Source: Mitsuaria sp. 7
Lineage (GTDB): Bacteria > Pseudomonadota > Gammaproteobacteria > Burkholderiales > Burkholderiaceae_C
NCBI RefSeq assembly: GCF_001653795.1
Contig: NZ_CP011514.1
Span: forward strand, 2,395,715-2,459,714
Reading direction: 5' to 3'
Length of the DNA stretch: 64,000 nt
In this document: positions 34,908-42,428 of the stretch, piece by piece
Position numbering within the stretch: the stretch's first letter is position 1
Layout: every line of letters begins with the position of its first letter
Translations under genes and position numbers: made by a program
Notes under the pieces: model-generated
What the model was told of the DNA's origin: nothing
Database searches by the model: none
What the model saw: only the letters and a program-made list of their open reading frames with translations

Positions 34908-35075
34908 ATGATTGGTGCAATTGGTGCGTTGGCTCCGCAACTGCTGGGTGCTATCACGGGTGGCAACGGCGCGGGTTCGTCCGGCGGTGGCCTGCTGAGC
35001 AACGTCCTCGGCGCAGTCGCCGGTCCCATGATGGGCAACGTGGTGAACGGCCTGGGCGTGGGCAAGCTGTTCTGA
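34908..35075 (+). CDS. 55-residue Gly-rich hydrophobic small protein
   Basis: Starts MIGAIGALAPQLLGAI and ends NGLGVGKLF. It is one third Gly, has no acidic residue and a single Lys near the end. A strong AGGAG lies 6 bases before this ATG (an ATG one codon earlier is too close). A clear terminator follows the stop by 17 bases, so it is transcribed as a single short unit. The same frame is open upstream to 34659, but that part is Arg/Ser-rich and unlike a protein. Function is unknown; a membrane-active peptide, bacteriocin-like or secreted assembly subunit are possibilities only. Confidence 0.65.
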   Translation: MIGAIGALAPQLLGAITGGNGAGSSGGGLLSNVLGAVAGPMMGNVVNGLGVGKLF

Positions 35076-35092
35076 GCCCCAGCCTGATGGCA

Positions 35093-35120
35093 AAAAGGGC
35101 GTCCCTCGGGACGCCCTTTT
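35093..35120. terminator. Bidirectional rho-independent terminator
   Basis: GGGCGTCC-ctcg-GGACGCCC flanked by AAAAA on the left and TTTT on the right, so it has a T-run on both strands. It separates the small-protein gene from the convergent Bug gene. Confidence 0.9.
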
Positions 35121-35140
35121 CCGTTGTCGAGCCGGCGGGC

Positions 35141-36118
35141 TCAGTCGAGTTTGAGCTTCTGCTGCTCGACGACCTTCTTGTAGACCGCGTACTCGGCCTT
35201 GATCTGCTCGGAGAACTGCTCCGGCGTATTGCCGATCACGATGGAGCCGGTCTCCTCGATGCGCTTCCTGACCTCGGGCATCTCGACGGTCTTGCGGGCG
35301 GCCTCGTTGATCTTGGCGACGACTTCCTTGGGCAGGTTCTTCGGGCCGAGGATGCCGTAATAGGCCATGCGGTTCACGGGCTCCAGGCCGAGCTCCTTGA
35401 AGGTCGGCACGTTGGGCAGCACGGCCAGGCGCTGCGGCGCCGCCACGGCGATCGCGATCAGGCGGCCGTCCTTGATGAAGGGCAGCGCGGACGGCAGGTT
35501 GTCGAAGATCATCGGCACCTGGCCGGCGACGGTGTCGTTCAGCGCGGGGCCCGCGCCGCGGTACGGGATGTGCGTGACGAAGACGCCGGTCAGGCTCTTG
35601 TACAGCTCCATCTGCAGGTGGCCGATGCCGCCCGTGCCCGACGTCGAGTAGCTGTACTTGCCCGGGCTCTTCTTGAGTTCGGCGACGAAGGCCTTGTAGT
35701 CCTTGGCCGGGAAGGACGGATGCACCGCGATCACGTTGGGCGTGGCCGCGAGGTTGATTATGGGCGTGAAGTCCGTCAGCGGGTTGTACGGCGTCTTGGG
35801 ATTGATCGCTGGATTCGTGGCCGTGGTGGACACGGTGGCCACGCCCAGCGAGTAGCCGTCCGGCGCGGACTTGGCCGTGTCGTTGGCGCCGATGATGCCG
35901 CCGCCGCCGGCCTTGTTCTCGACGATCATGGTCTGGCCGAGCGGACCGTTGATGTGCTGCGCGACGACGCGGGCCACGATGTCGGTCGTGCCGCCCGGCG
36001 CGAACGGCACCACCAGCTTCACCGGCTTGGTCGGATAGGACTGGGCCAGCGCGACGGCGCAGGACAGCGACAGCGTGCTCAGCAGCAGGCCGTGTTGGAG
36101 GATCGAGCGACGGTTCAT
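35141..36118 (-). CDS. Bug/TctC family periplasmic substrate-binding protein 4
   Basis: A 325-residue solute receptor with signal peptide [20 protein letters not shown] and cleavage near [30 protein letters not shown] and SAPDGYS are the family landmarks. AGGAG lies 4 bases before the ATG. It is a single gene ending at a bidirectional terminator. Its upstream region contains CTACGTAG (36199-36206), a TACGTA palindrome of the type used by LuxR/NarL-like regulators. The ligand is unknown and no TctAB partner is nearby. Confidence 0.92.
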   Translation of the reverse strand: MNRRSILQHGLLLSTLSLSCAVALAQSYPTKPVKLVVPFAPGGTTDIVARVVAQHINGPLGQTMIVENKAGGGGIIGANDTAKSAPDGYSLGVATVSTTATNPAINPKTPYNPLTDFTPIINLAATPNVIAVHPSFPAKDYKAFVAELKKSPGKYSYSTSGTGGIGHLQMELYKSLTGVFVTHIPYRGAGPALNDTVAGQVPMIFDNLPSALPFIKDGRLIAIAVAAPQRLAVLPNVPTFKELGLEPVNRMAYYGILGPKNLPKEVVAKINEAARKTVEMPEVRKRIEETGSIVIGNTPEQFSEQIKAEYAVYKKVVEQQKLKLD

Positions 36119-36274
36119 TGGGCTCCTCGTCTTGTGAACAATGGATAACGTGATCGGAACAGCTTAAGTATGTCGCCGACGGGCCCGGCCTAGCGGAACT
36201 ACGTAGAGACCGCGTCGCAGGGGCGGGAAACCCCCGGCACGGCCTGAGGCGGCGTTCGGGAGTTCCGATGTCGA

Positions 36275-37051
36275 TCAGCGGCCGTGGTCCGGGAGGCCTC
36301 CCCGCGTCGCCCATTCAACGGCCCGGCGCGCCAGCGCCGCGGTCGCATCGATCACCGGCAGTCCGGCCGACGGCTCATCGAGCACCAGCGGGATCTCGGT
36401 GCATCCGAGCACGAGCGCGCGCGCGCCCCGTGCCCGCAGGCGCAACGCGGCCGCGGCCAGTCGCGGCGCCGCTGCCGCGAGCTGTCCCGCCTTGACCTCC
36501 GCGATGGCCGGCTCGATCAGCTCGATCATCTCGGCCGCCGTGGGCAGCAGCCATTGCACGGCCCTGCCCTGCGGCGGCCTGCGGTTCAGGTAGAGGCCGG
36601 AGGCCAGCGTCGCGTCGGTCGACAGCAGCCCCACCTTGCCGCCTTCGGGCACGAGGGCCAGCGCCTCCGCGATCGCCGCATCGACGAGATGGATCATCGG
36701 CAGTCCCAGCGCCTGCTCGAGGTCGTCGAACCACAGGTGCGCGGTGTTGCACGGCACGACCACCACGCCCGCGCCCGCCGCGGCGAGGCGCCGACCGCTG
36801 ACGATCATCGCGGCCAGCGGCGACTCGCCCTCGCCGCGGAAGGCCGCCGTGCGGTCGGGCACCTGCGGGATGCTGCTCACCACGACGGGGATGTGCTCCT
36901 GGTCCGTGGCGGCCGGCGTGGCGTCCAGCAGCTTGCGCATGAAGTCGACGGTCGCCAGCGGCCCCATACCGCCGAGGATGCCGACGATGCCTGGTGCGGC
37001 GGGCAAGGCTGCGCCCGCGCCGCGCGCGGCGCGCGGTGTGGTGTGCGTCAT
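36275..37051 (-). CDS. Aspartate/glutamate racemase family protein
   Basis: A 258-residue cofactor-independent racemase. The two catalytic Cys lie in VPCNTAH and LGCTEIP, and the N-terminal GILGGMGPLATVDF is diagnostic of the Asp/Glu racemase (RacX/YgeA) branch. It interconverts L- and D-amino acids in the cytoplasm. It starts 18 bases after the stop of an amino-acid binding protein gene and is surely co-transcribed, which suggests uptake of an amino acid followed by racemisation. Substrate specificity within the family is broad and cannot be fixed here. Confidence 0.92.
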   Translation of the reverse strand: MTHTTPRAARGAGAALPAAPGIVGILGGMGPLATVDFMRKLLDATPAATDQEHIPVVVSSIPQVPDRTAAFRGEGESPLAAMIVSGRRLAAAGAGVVVVPCNTAHLWFDDLEQALGLPMIHLVDAAIAEALALVPEGGKVGLLSTDATLASGLYLNRRPPQGRAVQWLLPTAAEMIELIEPAIAEVKAGQLAAAAPRLAAAALRLRARGARALVLGCTEIPLVLDEPSAGLPVIDATAALARRAVEWATRGGLPDHGR

Positions 37052-37069
37052 CTCGGGACCGTCCGGGGA

Positions 37070-37990
37070 TCAGCGCGCGGGCTTGTCCGACAGCGCCTGC
37101 AGGTTCTCCTGCAGCTCGCGGCTCATGGTCGCGCCCAGCGTGATGCCCTTGGGCGGGATCGGCGACTGGAACCACTTCTTGTAGAGCGCCTCGAACTCCC
37201 CGCTCTTCATCAGCCCCGTCAGCGTGGCGTCGACCAGCTTCTTGAACGCGACGTCGTCCTTGCGGACCATGATCGCGTAGGGCTCGACCTGCACCGGATC
37301 GCCGACCACCGCGAGCTCGGCCGGATTGAGCGCGCCGGCGCGCAGCCCGTACAGCAGGATGTCGTCCATCGCGAAGGCGTCCGCCCGGCCCGACTGCACC
37401 AGCAGCGCGGCGTCGGCGTGGTCCTTGGCGCTGATCAGCTCGAAGCCCAGGTTCTGCTCCTGGTTCATCCGCCGCATCACCTGGTAGTTGGTCGTGCCGG
37501 TGGTCGACACGACCTTGCGCCCCTTGAGGTCGGCGAAGGTCTTGATCGGCGAGCTGGACTTCACCAGCAGCCGCGTGCCCGTGTAAAAGTAGTTGATCGC
37601 GAAGTCCACCTGTTTGGCGCGGTCGCTGTTGTTGGTGGTGGAACCGCACTCGATGTCGATGGTGCCGTTGTCCAGCAGCGGGATGCGGTTCTGCGAGGTC
37701 ACGGACTGCGTGGCCACCTTCAGGTCGGCGCGGCCGGTGGCCTTCTTCACCTGCTCCACGACCTTGCCGCAGATCTCCCAGCCGAAGCCGGTCGGCTGCC
37801 CGTCCGCGCCGAGGTAGGAGAACGGGATCGAGGAATCCCGGTACGCGACGGTGATGACGCCGGCGGCCTTCACCTTCTCGAGCGTGCCCGCGGGCTGCGC
37901 CGCGGCGGGCCCCGCGGTCAGGGCACAGACGGCGATCGACGCCATCGAGGCGAAGGACACGGCGACGGCACGGGGAGCGGGCATCTTCAT
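37070..37990 (-). CDS. ABC amino-acid binding protein (GltI-like)
   Basis: A 306-residue family 3 periplasmic binding protein. The signal peptide starts MKMPAPRAVAVSFASM and ends near AAA-QPAGTL. GVITVAYRDSSIPFSYLG, ECGSTTNNSDRAKQVDF and GRADAFAMDD match glutamate/aspartate-binding GltI. GGAA lies 6 bases before the ATG. It is the first gene of a unit with the racemase and is divergent from a LysR regulator, with a LysR-type palindrome in between. The permease and ATPase parts are not in this unit. Confidence 0.92.
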   Translation of the reverse strand: MKMPAPRAVAVSFASMASIAVCALTAGPAAAQPAGTLEKVKAAGVITVAYRDSSIPFSYLGADGQPTGFGWEICGKVVEQVKKATGRADLKVATQSVTSQNRIPLLDNGTIDIECGSTTNNSDRAKQVDFAINYFYTGTRLLVKSSSPIKTFADLKGRKVVSTTGTTNYQVMRRMNQEQNLGFELISAKDHADAALLVQSGRADAFAMDDILLYGLRAGALNPAELAVVGDPVQVEPYAIMVRKDDVAFKKLVDATLTGLMKSGEFEALYKKWFQSPIPPKGITLGATMSRELQENLQALSDKPAR

Positions 37991-38048
37991 GGCGGTTTCC
38001 TTTGTCGGGAGAGGTGGAGTTTGCATGGGCTCGACGATAGTGACCATC

Positions 38049-38077
38049 GGTGCCGGCGTGCATCGGCATCGCGCCGC
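38049..38077. promoter_or_regulatory. Motif shared by two binding-protein promoters, copy 1
   Basis: A 24-base segment (GGTGCC-N10-GGCATC plus flanks, followed by GCGCCGC) that recurs at 40669-40692 upstream of the second binding-protein gene. Its near edge is 59 bases before the GltI-like gene. A common regulator is inferred. Confidence 0.4.
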
Positions 38078-38082
38078 TTCGT

Positions 38083-38097
38083 ATAAGCTGGGCTTAT
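38083..38097. promoter_or_regulatory. LysR-type palindrome
   Basis: ATAAGC-tgg-GCTTAT, perfect 6-base arms with T-N11-A spacing, 22 bases before the LysR start codon. This is the classic autoregulation site of a LysR gene divergent from its target. Confidence 0.55.
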
Positions 38098-38118
38098 GTT
38101 CGTCGCCTGCCCGCATCC

Positions 38119-39000
38119 ATGCGCCTGAAGCACATCGAGGTCTTCCACGCGGTCATGCTGACCGGCTCCGTGAGCGCGGCCTCGAAGCTGCTGCATGTCA
38201 CCCAGCCGGCGGTGACCCAGTCGCTGCAGCTGGCCGAGCTGCAGTTGGGGTACGCGCTGTTCACGCGGCAACGGCGGCGCCTGATGCCGACGCGCGAGGC
38301 GCAGGCGCTCTACCCCGAGGTGCAGGCGCTGATGTCCCAGCTCGAATCGGTGCGGCGCATGGCCACGGCGCTGGGCACCGGCGAGGGTCAGGGCTTCCGC
38401 ATCCTGATCGTGCCCTCGCTGGCGGTGAAGGCCCTGCCCGAAGCCTTGAAGGCCTTCCGGCGACGCTATCGCGACCTGCCGATCAGCGTGCGGACGCTGC
38501 ACTCCAACGACATCGCGCGGGCGATGCTGCTGCAGGAGGGCGACGTGGGCATCGTGTACGGGCGTCCGTCCCACGCGGCGCTGTCGGACGAACTCGTCGC
38601 CACGGGGCGGCTGGTGTGCGCGTCGCCTCGGGGCAAGGCGGCGGCGGACCGTCGCACGACGGTGGCGCTCCAGGACCTGCTGCGCGAACCCTTCATCCGC
38701 ATCGACGAGCGCGATCCGCTGGGCGCCGTGCTCGCCGACCAGTGGGCGCGGCTGGCGCTGTCGCCGCGCGCCGGCATCACGGTGCAGACGCACCACATCG
38801 CGATGGTGATGGCCGAGCAGGGATTCGGGCCCGCCATCATCGATTCGTTCACCGCGCAGGCCAGCGGCGGCGACCTGCACATCCGCACGCTGCTGCCGGA
38901 AGTGCCGGTCGAGGTGCGCGCCGTCCAGCCGCAGGGGCTGCGTTCGCCGCAGCCGGTCGCGGACTTCATCGCGGCGTTCAGGAAGGCGATCGAGGACTGA
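38119..39000 (+). CDS. LysR family transcriptional regulator
   Basis: A 293-residue LTTR. The helix-turn-helix at residues 1-60 (MRLKHIEVFHAVMLTGSVSA, then VTQPAVTQSLQLAELQLGY) is followed by an effector domain with HHIAMVMAEQGFGPAIID. The ATG at 38119 gives a standard LysR N-terminus; an earlier in-frame start would run through the palindromic site. It is divergent from the binding-protein/racemase unit and convergent, with 23 bases of overlap, with the permease gene. It probably controls amino-acid uptake genes on both sides. Confidence 0.92.
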   Translation: MRLKHIEVFHAVMLTGSVSAASKLLHVTQPAVTQSLQLAELQLGYALFTRQRRRLMPTREAQALYPEVQALMSQLESVRRMATALGTGEGQGFRILIVPSLAVKALPEALKAFRRRYRDLPISVRTLHSNDIARAMLLQEGDVGIVYGRPSHAALSDELVATGRLVCASPRGKAAADRRTTVALQDLLREPFIRIDERDPLGAVLADQWARLALSPRAGITVQTHHIAMVMAEQGFGPAIIDSFTAQASGGDLHIRTLLPEVPVEVRAVQPQGLRSPQPVADFIAAFRKAIED

Positions 39001-39667
39001 GTCCGCCGGATGCCCGCACGGCGGAGGCTTCAAGGCGCCTTGCGAGCAGCGTGGCGGGCAGCAGCATCAGGAAGTAGACGACCGCGATCAGCGTGTAGAT
39101 CTCCATCGGGCGATAGGTTTCATGCGCGATGACCTGGCCCTGGTAAAGCAGGTCCGGGATGGCCAGGACCGACAGCAGCGAGGTGTTCTTGAACTGCAGG
39201 ATGGACTGGCTGACCAGCGGCGGCACCATGCGCCGGAAGGCTTGCGGCAGGACGATGCTGCGCAACACCTGACCCCGGGTCATCCCCAGCGCCAGGCCGG
39301 CCTCCTGCTGACCCACGGCGATGGACTGGACACCGGCGCGGACGATCTCGGCGTAGAAGGCGCCGCCATAGAGCGTCAGGCAGAGGACGGCCGCCGTTCC
39401 GGGCGCCAGCTCGATGCCCAGGATGACGGGCAGCGCGTAGTAGAACCACACGAGCTGGACCAGCACCGGTGTGCAGCGGAACACCTCGACGTAGGCGCGC
39501 AACGCGCCCGCCAGCAGGCGATGGGAGGAGAGCTGTCCGAGGCCGGCAAGCACGCCCAGCGGCAGGCCGGTGAGGATGACGACCACCGTGTACAGGAGCG
39601 TCGTGAGCACGCCCCCGGCGACGAGGCCCCGGTATTGCCACAGGGAAGCGAAGTCCCACTGGTACAT
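38978..39667 (-). CDS. ABC amino-acid transporter permease (HisM/GltJ type)
   Basis: A 229-residue inner-membrane permease with about five membrane segments. The EAA loop EAGLALGMTRGQVLRSIVLP, which contacts the ATPase, is intact. TLYGGAFYAEIVRAGVQSI and FKNTSLLSVLAIPDLLYQG are typical of polar amino-acid permeases. It lies 71 bases after the second binding-protein gene in the same direction. The 3' end overlaps the LysR gene. Related systems use two permeases and an ATPase, neither of which is here, so it must pair with subunits encoded elsewhere or form a homodimer. Confidence 0.93.
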   Translation of the reverse strand: MYQWDFASLWQYRGLVAGGVLTTLLYTVVVILTGLPLGVLAGLGQLSSHRLLAGALRAYVEVFRCTPVLVQLVWFYYALPVILGIELAPGTAAVLCLTLYGGAFYAEIVRAGVQSIAVGQQEAGLALGMTRGQVLRSIVLPQAFRRMVPPLVSQSILQFKNTSLLSVLAIPDLLYQGQVIAHETYRPMEIYTLIAVVYFLMLLPATLLARRLEASAVRASGGLSPRSPS

Positions 39668-39738
39668 GCTGGTGCTGCCGGTCCCGGCCGCTCAGCGATG
39701 CCGGCTGAGCGGTCGGCCGAGCGGCCGGTCGCGACGGT

Positions 39739-40575
39739 TCAAATCCGGACCTGCGGCGGGAAGCTGTCGACCGAGACCTTGGCCAGCCTGTGCATGTTGG
39801 CGACGAGTGCGGCCCGTACGCGGCCGCTGGCGCGGGCCTCGGCGATCCAGGCATTCAGCACCTGCACGAACCGGGGATCGGACTGCTGACGGACGCCGAT
39901 GCACGAGGGTGCGGTGTCGTAGGGCGTGGGCAGCACGAGGTGGCCGATGTCAGGCCGCTTCGCCACCAGCGCGGTGGACAGCAGGATCGCGAGGATCTGG
40001 CAGTCGGCCCGGCCGCTCTGCACGGCCAGGGTGGCGGCGGCGATCGAATCGAAGCGTCGCACGTCCGCCTGCTTCAGCAGGCGCGTGGCGAGCTGGTCAT
40101 GACTCGATCCCACGTCCACCGCGACGGTCACGCCGGGCCGGTCGATGTCGGCCCAGGTCTGGAACTGCAGGCCCTTCCTGGCCACGACGCTGTTCATGTT
40201 GTTGAACAGGGGCTCCGTGAAATCGACGGCCTGGCGCCGCTGCGCCGTCGGGGCGAGGCCGAAGTGCGCGTCGACCTTGTCGGTGCGCAGGTCCAGGATC
40301 GCGTTACCCCAGCTGGTGTCGACCCAGGTCACGTCGACCTGGAGATGGCGCGCCAGGTCCCGGCCCAGGTCGATGCAGAAGCCCTGGTACTCGCCCGAGA
40401 CCAGGTCCTTCACGGCGTACGGGACGGCACCGGGGACGACGCCCAGCCGCAAGCTGCCGGTGCGCCTGACCCGGGACAGGGTCGATTCCGACGGCTGCGC
40501 GCCCACCAGCGGCGCGGCGCCCGCAGCGATGGTGGCGGCGGCGCCTGCGACGAATTGTCGGCGTGTGGGGTGCAC
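39739..40575 (-). CDS. ABC amino-acid binding protein 2
   Basis: A 278-residue family 3 binding protein. A GTG at 40575 lies 6 bases after GGGAG and starts MHPTRRQFVAGAAATIAAGA, a twin-arginine-like signal peptide. An ATG six codons earlier (40593) lacks a ribosome site. GSLRLGVVPGAVPYAV, DAHFGLAPTAQRRQAVDFTE and SGRADCQILA mark the fold. It precedes the permease gene in a two-gene unit. Pairing with that permease is likely; the ligand is probably a polar amino acid. Confidence 0.9.
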   Translation of the reverse strand: MHPTRRQFVAGAAATIAAGAAPLVGAQPSESTLSRVRRTGSLRLGVVPGAVPYAVKDLVSGEYQGFCIDLGRDLARHLQVDVTWVDTSWGNAILDLRTDKVDAHFGLAPTAQRRQAVDFTEPLFNNMNSVVARKGLQFQTWADIDRPGVTVAVDVGSSHDQLATRLLKQADVRRFDSIAAATLAVQSGRADCQILAILLSTALVAKRPDIGHLVLPTPYDTAPSCIGVRQQSDPRFVQVLNAWIAEARASGRVRAALVANMHRLAKVSVDSFPPQVRI

Positions 40576-40668
40576 GGTCTTCTCCCGGAACATGGTGGAC
40601 TCGATGGCGCCGTTGATGGGCCGAGCCTTCGCAGTGTTCCGGGGGTGTCATTCAGTTCGCATGACGAC

Positions 40669-40692
40669 GATGCCAGCATTCATCGGCATCGC
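40669..40692. promoter_or_regulatory. Motif shared by two binding-protein promoters, copy 2
   Basis: GATGCC-N10-GGCATC, a better palindrome than copy 1 at 38049; 18 of 24 bases match by my alignment. It lies 76-94 bases before the binding-protein gene. The rest of this 152-base gap holds a duplicated CAGCGGCCCG. Confidence 0.4.
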
Positions 40693-40745
40693 ATCGCGCC
40701 GCAGCGGCCCGCAGCGGCCCGCGTGGTCGCCAAGGCGTCAGGACA

Positions 40746-41891
40746 TCAGGAATCGAGCGCCCAGGAAATGTGCTCCGCGAGCAGAGGCGTCGCGTCCTGC
40801 GACGCGGCTTCCAGCGCGGCGCGCATCTGCGCGCGCAGGTCCGGCGTCAGGTCTTGCCTCAGCGCGTTGCCCATCGCCACGGCGATGTTGCGCTGCCATC
40901 GCGCATGGCCGATGCGGCGGATAGCCGAACCTTCGGTGCGCTTGAGGAAGGTCGCCTCGTCCCAGGCGAACAGGCTCAGCAGCGACGCGTTCCCCAGCGG
41001 CTCGCGCCAGTCGAAGTCGGGCAGCGCATTCCTGCGCGCGAACTTGTTCCACGGACAGGCGAGCTGGCAGTCGTCGCAACCGTAGATGCGGTTGCCGATC
41101 GCCTCGCGGAACTCGATGGGAATTGGCCCGTCCTGCTCGATCGTCAGGTAGCTGATGCAGCGCCGCGCGTCGAGCCGGTATGGGGCGATGATCGCCCCGG
41201 TCGGACAGGCGTCCAGGCAGGCGCGGCACTGGCCGCAATGCGCGGTGACCGGCTCGCTGGCCGGCAGCTCGAGGTCGAGGTAGATCTCGCCGAGGAAGAA
41301 CATCGAGCCGCTGTCGCGGTGCAGCGTCAGCGTGTGCTTGCCGCGCCAGCCGATGCCGGAGCGGCTCGCGAGCTCGACCTCCAGCACCGGCGCGGAGTCG
41401 GTGAACACGCGATGGCCCATCGTCCCGACGCGGTCCTGGATGCGGTCGGCCAGCTGCTGCAGCCGCTGGCGCAGCACCTTGTGATAGTCCCGGCCGCGGG
41501 CGTACAGCGAGACCTGCGCGCGCGACGGATCGCGCATCGCGGCCCATTCGCGGTCCTGCCAGTCGTCGCCGGCGGCCTCGGGCAGGTAGTCCATGCGCGC
41601 GGTCAGGATGCTGATCGTGCCCGGCACCAGCTCGGCGGGCCGGGCGCGCTTGAGGCCGTGGGCGGCCATGTACTGCATCTCGCCATGGAAACCGGCGTCC
41701 AGCCAGGCCTGCAGGCCGGCTTCCGCATCGCTCAGATCGACGTGGGCCACCCCAATCTGTGAGAATCCGAACTCAAGCGCCCAGGCGCGGACCTCGACCA
41801 TCAGCGCCTGCAGCGCGTCGGGGTCTCGGGAGGGGCCGGACGGGTCGTCGGAGGACGCGTCGGGCCGTGGGGTGTTGACCAGGGAATTCAT
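40746..41891 (-). CDS. queG: Epoxyqueuosine reductase
   Basis: A 381-residue cobalamin- and iron-sulfur-dependent enzyme that makes queuosine from epoxyqueuosine in tRNA, the last step of the pathway. The two [4Fe-4S] clusters are supplied by CGQCRACLDACPTGAI and YGCDDCQLACPWNK. The N-terminal domain includes GFSQIGVAHVD and GYHGEM-like GFHGEMQYM. The ATG at 41891 lies 5 bases from the divergent tsaE start, so the two share a minimal promoter region. A -10-like TAGAAT for queG falls inside the tsaE 5' coding sequence. Confidence 0.96.
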   Translation of the reverse strand: MNSLVNTPRPDASSDDPSGPSRDPDALQALMVEVRAWALEFGFSQIGVAHVDLSDAEAGLQAWLDAGFHGEMQYMAAHGLKRARPAELVPGTISILTARMDYLPEAAGDDWQDREWAAMRDPSRAQVSLYARGRDYHKVLRQRLQQLADRIQDRVGTMGHRVFTDSAPVLEVELASRSGIGWRGKHTLTLHRDSGSMFFLGEIYLDLELPASEPVTAHCGQCRACLDACPTGAIIAPYRLDARRCISYLTIEQDGPIPIEFREAIGNRIYGCDDCQLACPWNKFARRNALPDFDWREPLGNASLLSLFAWDEATFLKRTEGSAIRRIGHARWQRNIAVAMGNALRQDLTPDLRAQMRAALEAASQDATPLLAEHISWALDS

Positions 41892-41896
41892 CGCAG

Positions 41897-42403
41897 TTGA
41901 GCATTCTAGAAACCCGCCCGTACCGTTGGCCCGATGAGGCCGCCTGCGAACGTTTCGCACAGGCGTTGGCCAGGTGTCCGCAGATCGCGGACCTGAGCGT
42001 CGAACTCGACGGCGGCCTGGGGGCCGGCAAGACCAGCCTGGTCCGTCATCTGCTGCGCGCGCTGGGCGTCACCGGCCGCATCAAGAGCCCGAGCTACGCG
42101 GTGGTCGAAGACTACGCCCCGCCGGGACTGTCCGGCCGACCCGCCCATCATTTCGACTTCTACCGCTTCAGCGATCCGCGCGAGTGGGAGGACGCGGGCT
42201 TCCGCGACCTCTTTGCCGCGCCGGGGCTCAAGCTCAGCGAATGGCCCGAGAAGGCCGCCGGCATGCTGCCCGCGCCGGACCTGCGGCTGTTCCTGTCGGT
42301 CAACGACGACGACAGCCGCGACGTTCGGGCCGAAGCGCACACGGTGCGGGGTCAGGATTTGCTGGTCGAGCTGGACCGGCAACTGGCCGGACCTTCCCAC
42401 TGA
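41897..42403 (+). CDS. tsaE: tRNA threonylcarbamoyladenosine biosynthesis ATPase
   Basis: A 168-residue P-loop ATPase needed with TsaB and TsaD to make t6A37 in ANN-decoding tRNAs. Walker A GGLGAGKTS, then the TsaE signatures SPSYAVVEDY and HFDFYRFSDPREWEDAGF and the C-terminal SEWPEKA are present. The only plausible start is TTG at 41897 (MSILETRPYRW). It is divergent from queG, another tRNA-modification gene, with a 5-base gap between starts, and is followed after 25 bases by amiC, an order common in proteobacteria. Confidence 0.95.
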   Translation: MSILETRPYRWPDEAACERFAQALARCPQIADLSVELDGGLGAGKTSLVRHLLRALGVTGRIKSPSYAVVEDYAPPGLSGRPAHHFDFYRFSDPREWEDAGFRDLFAAPGLKLSEWPEKAAGMLPAPDLRLFLSVNDDDSRDVRAEAHTVRGQDLLVELDRQLAGPSH

Positions 42404-42428
42404 TCCGACCGCAACCGCCACGCCTCAC

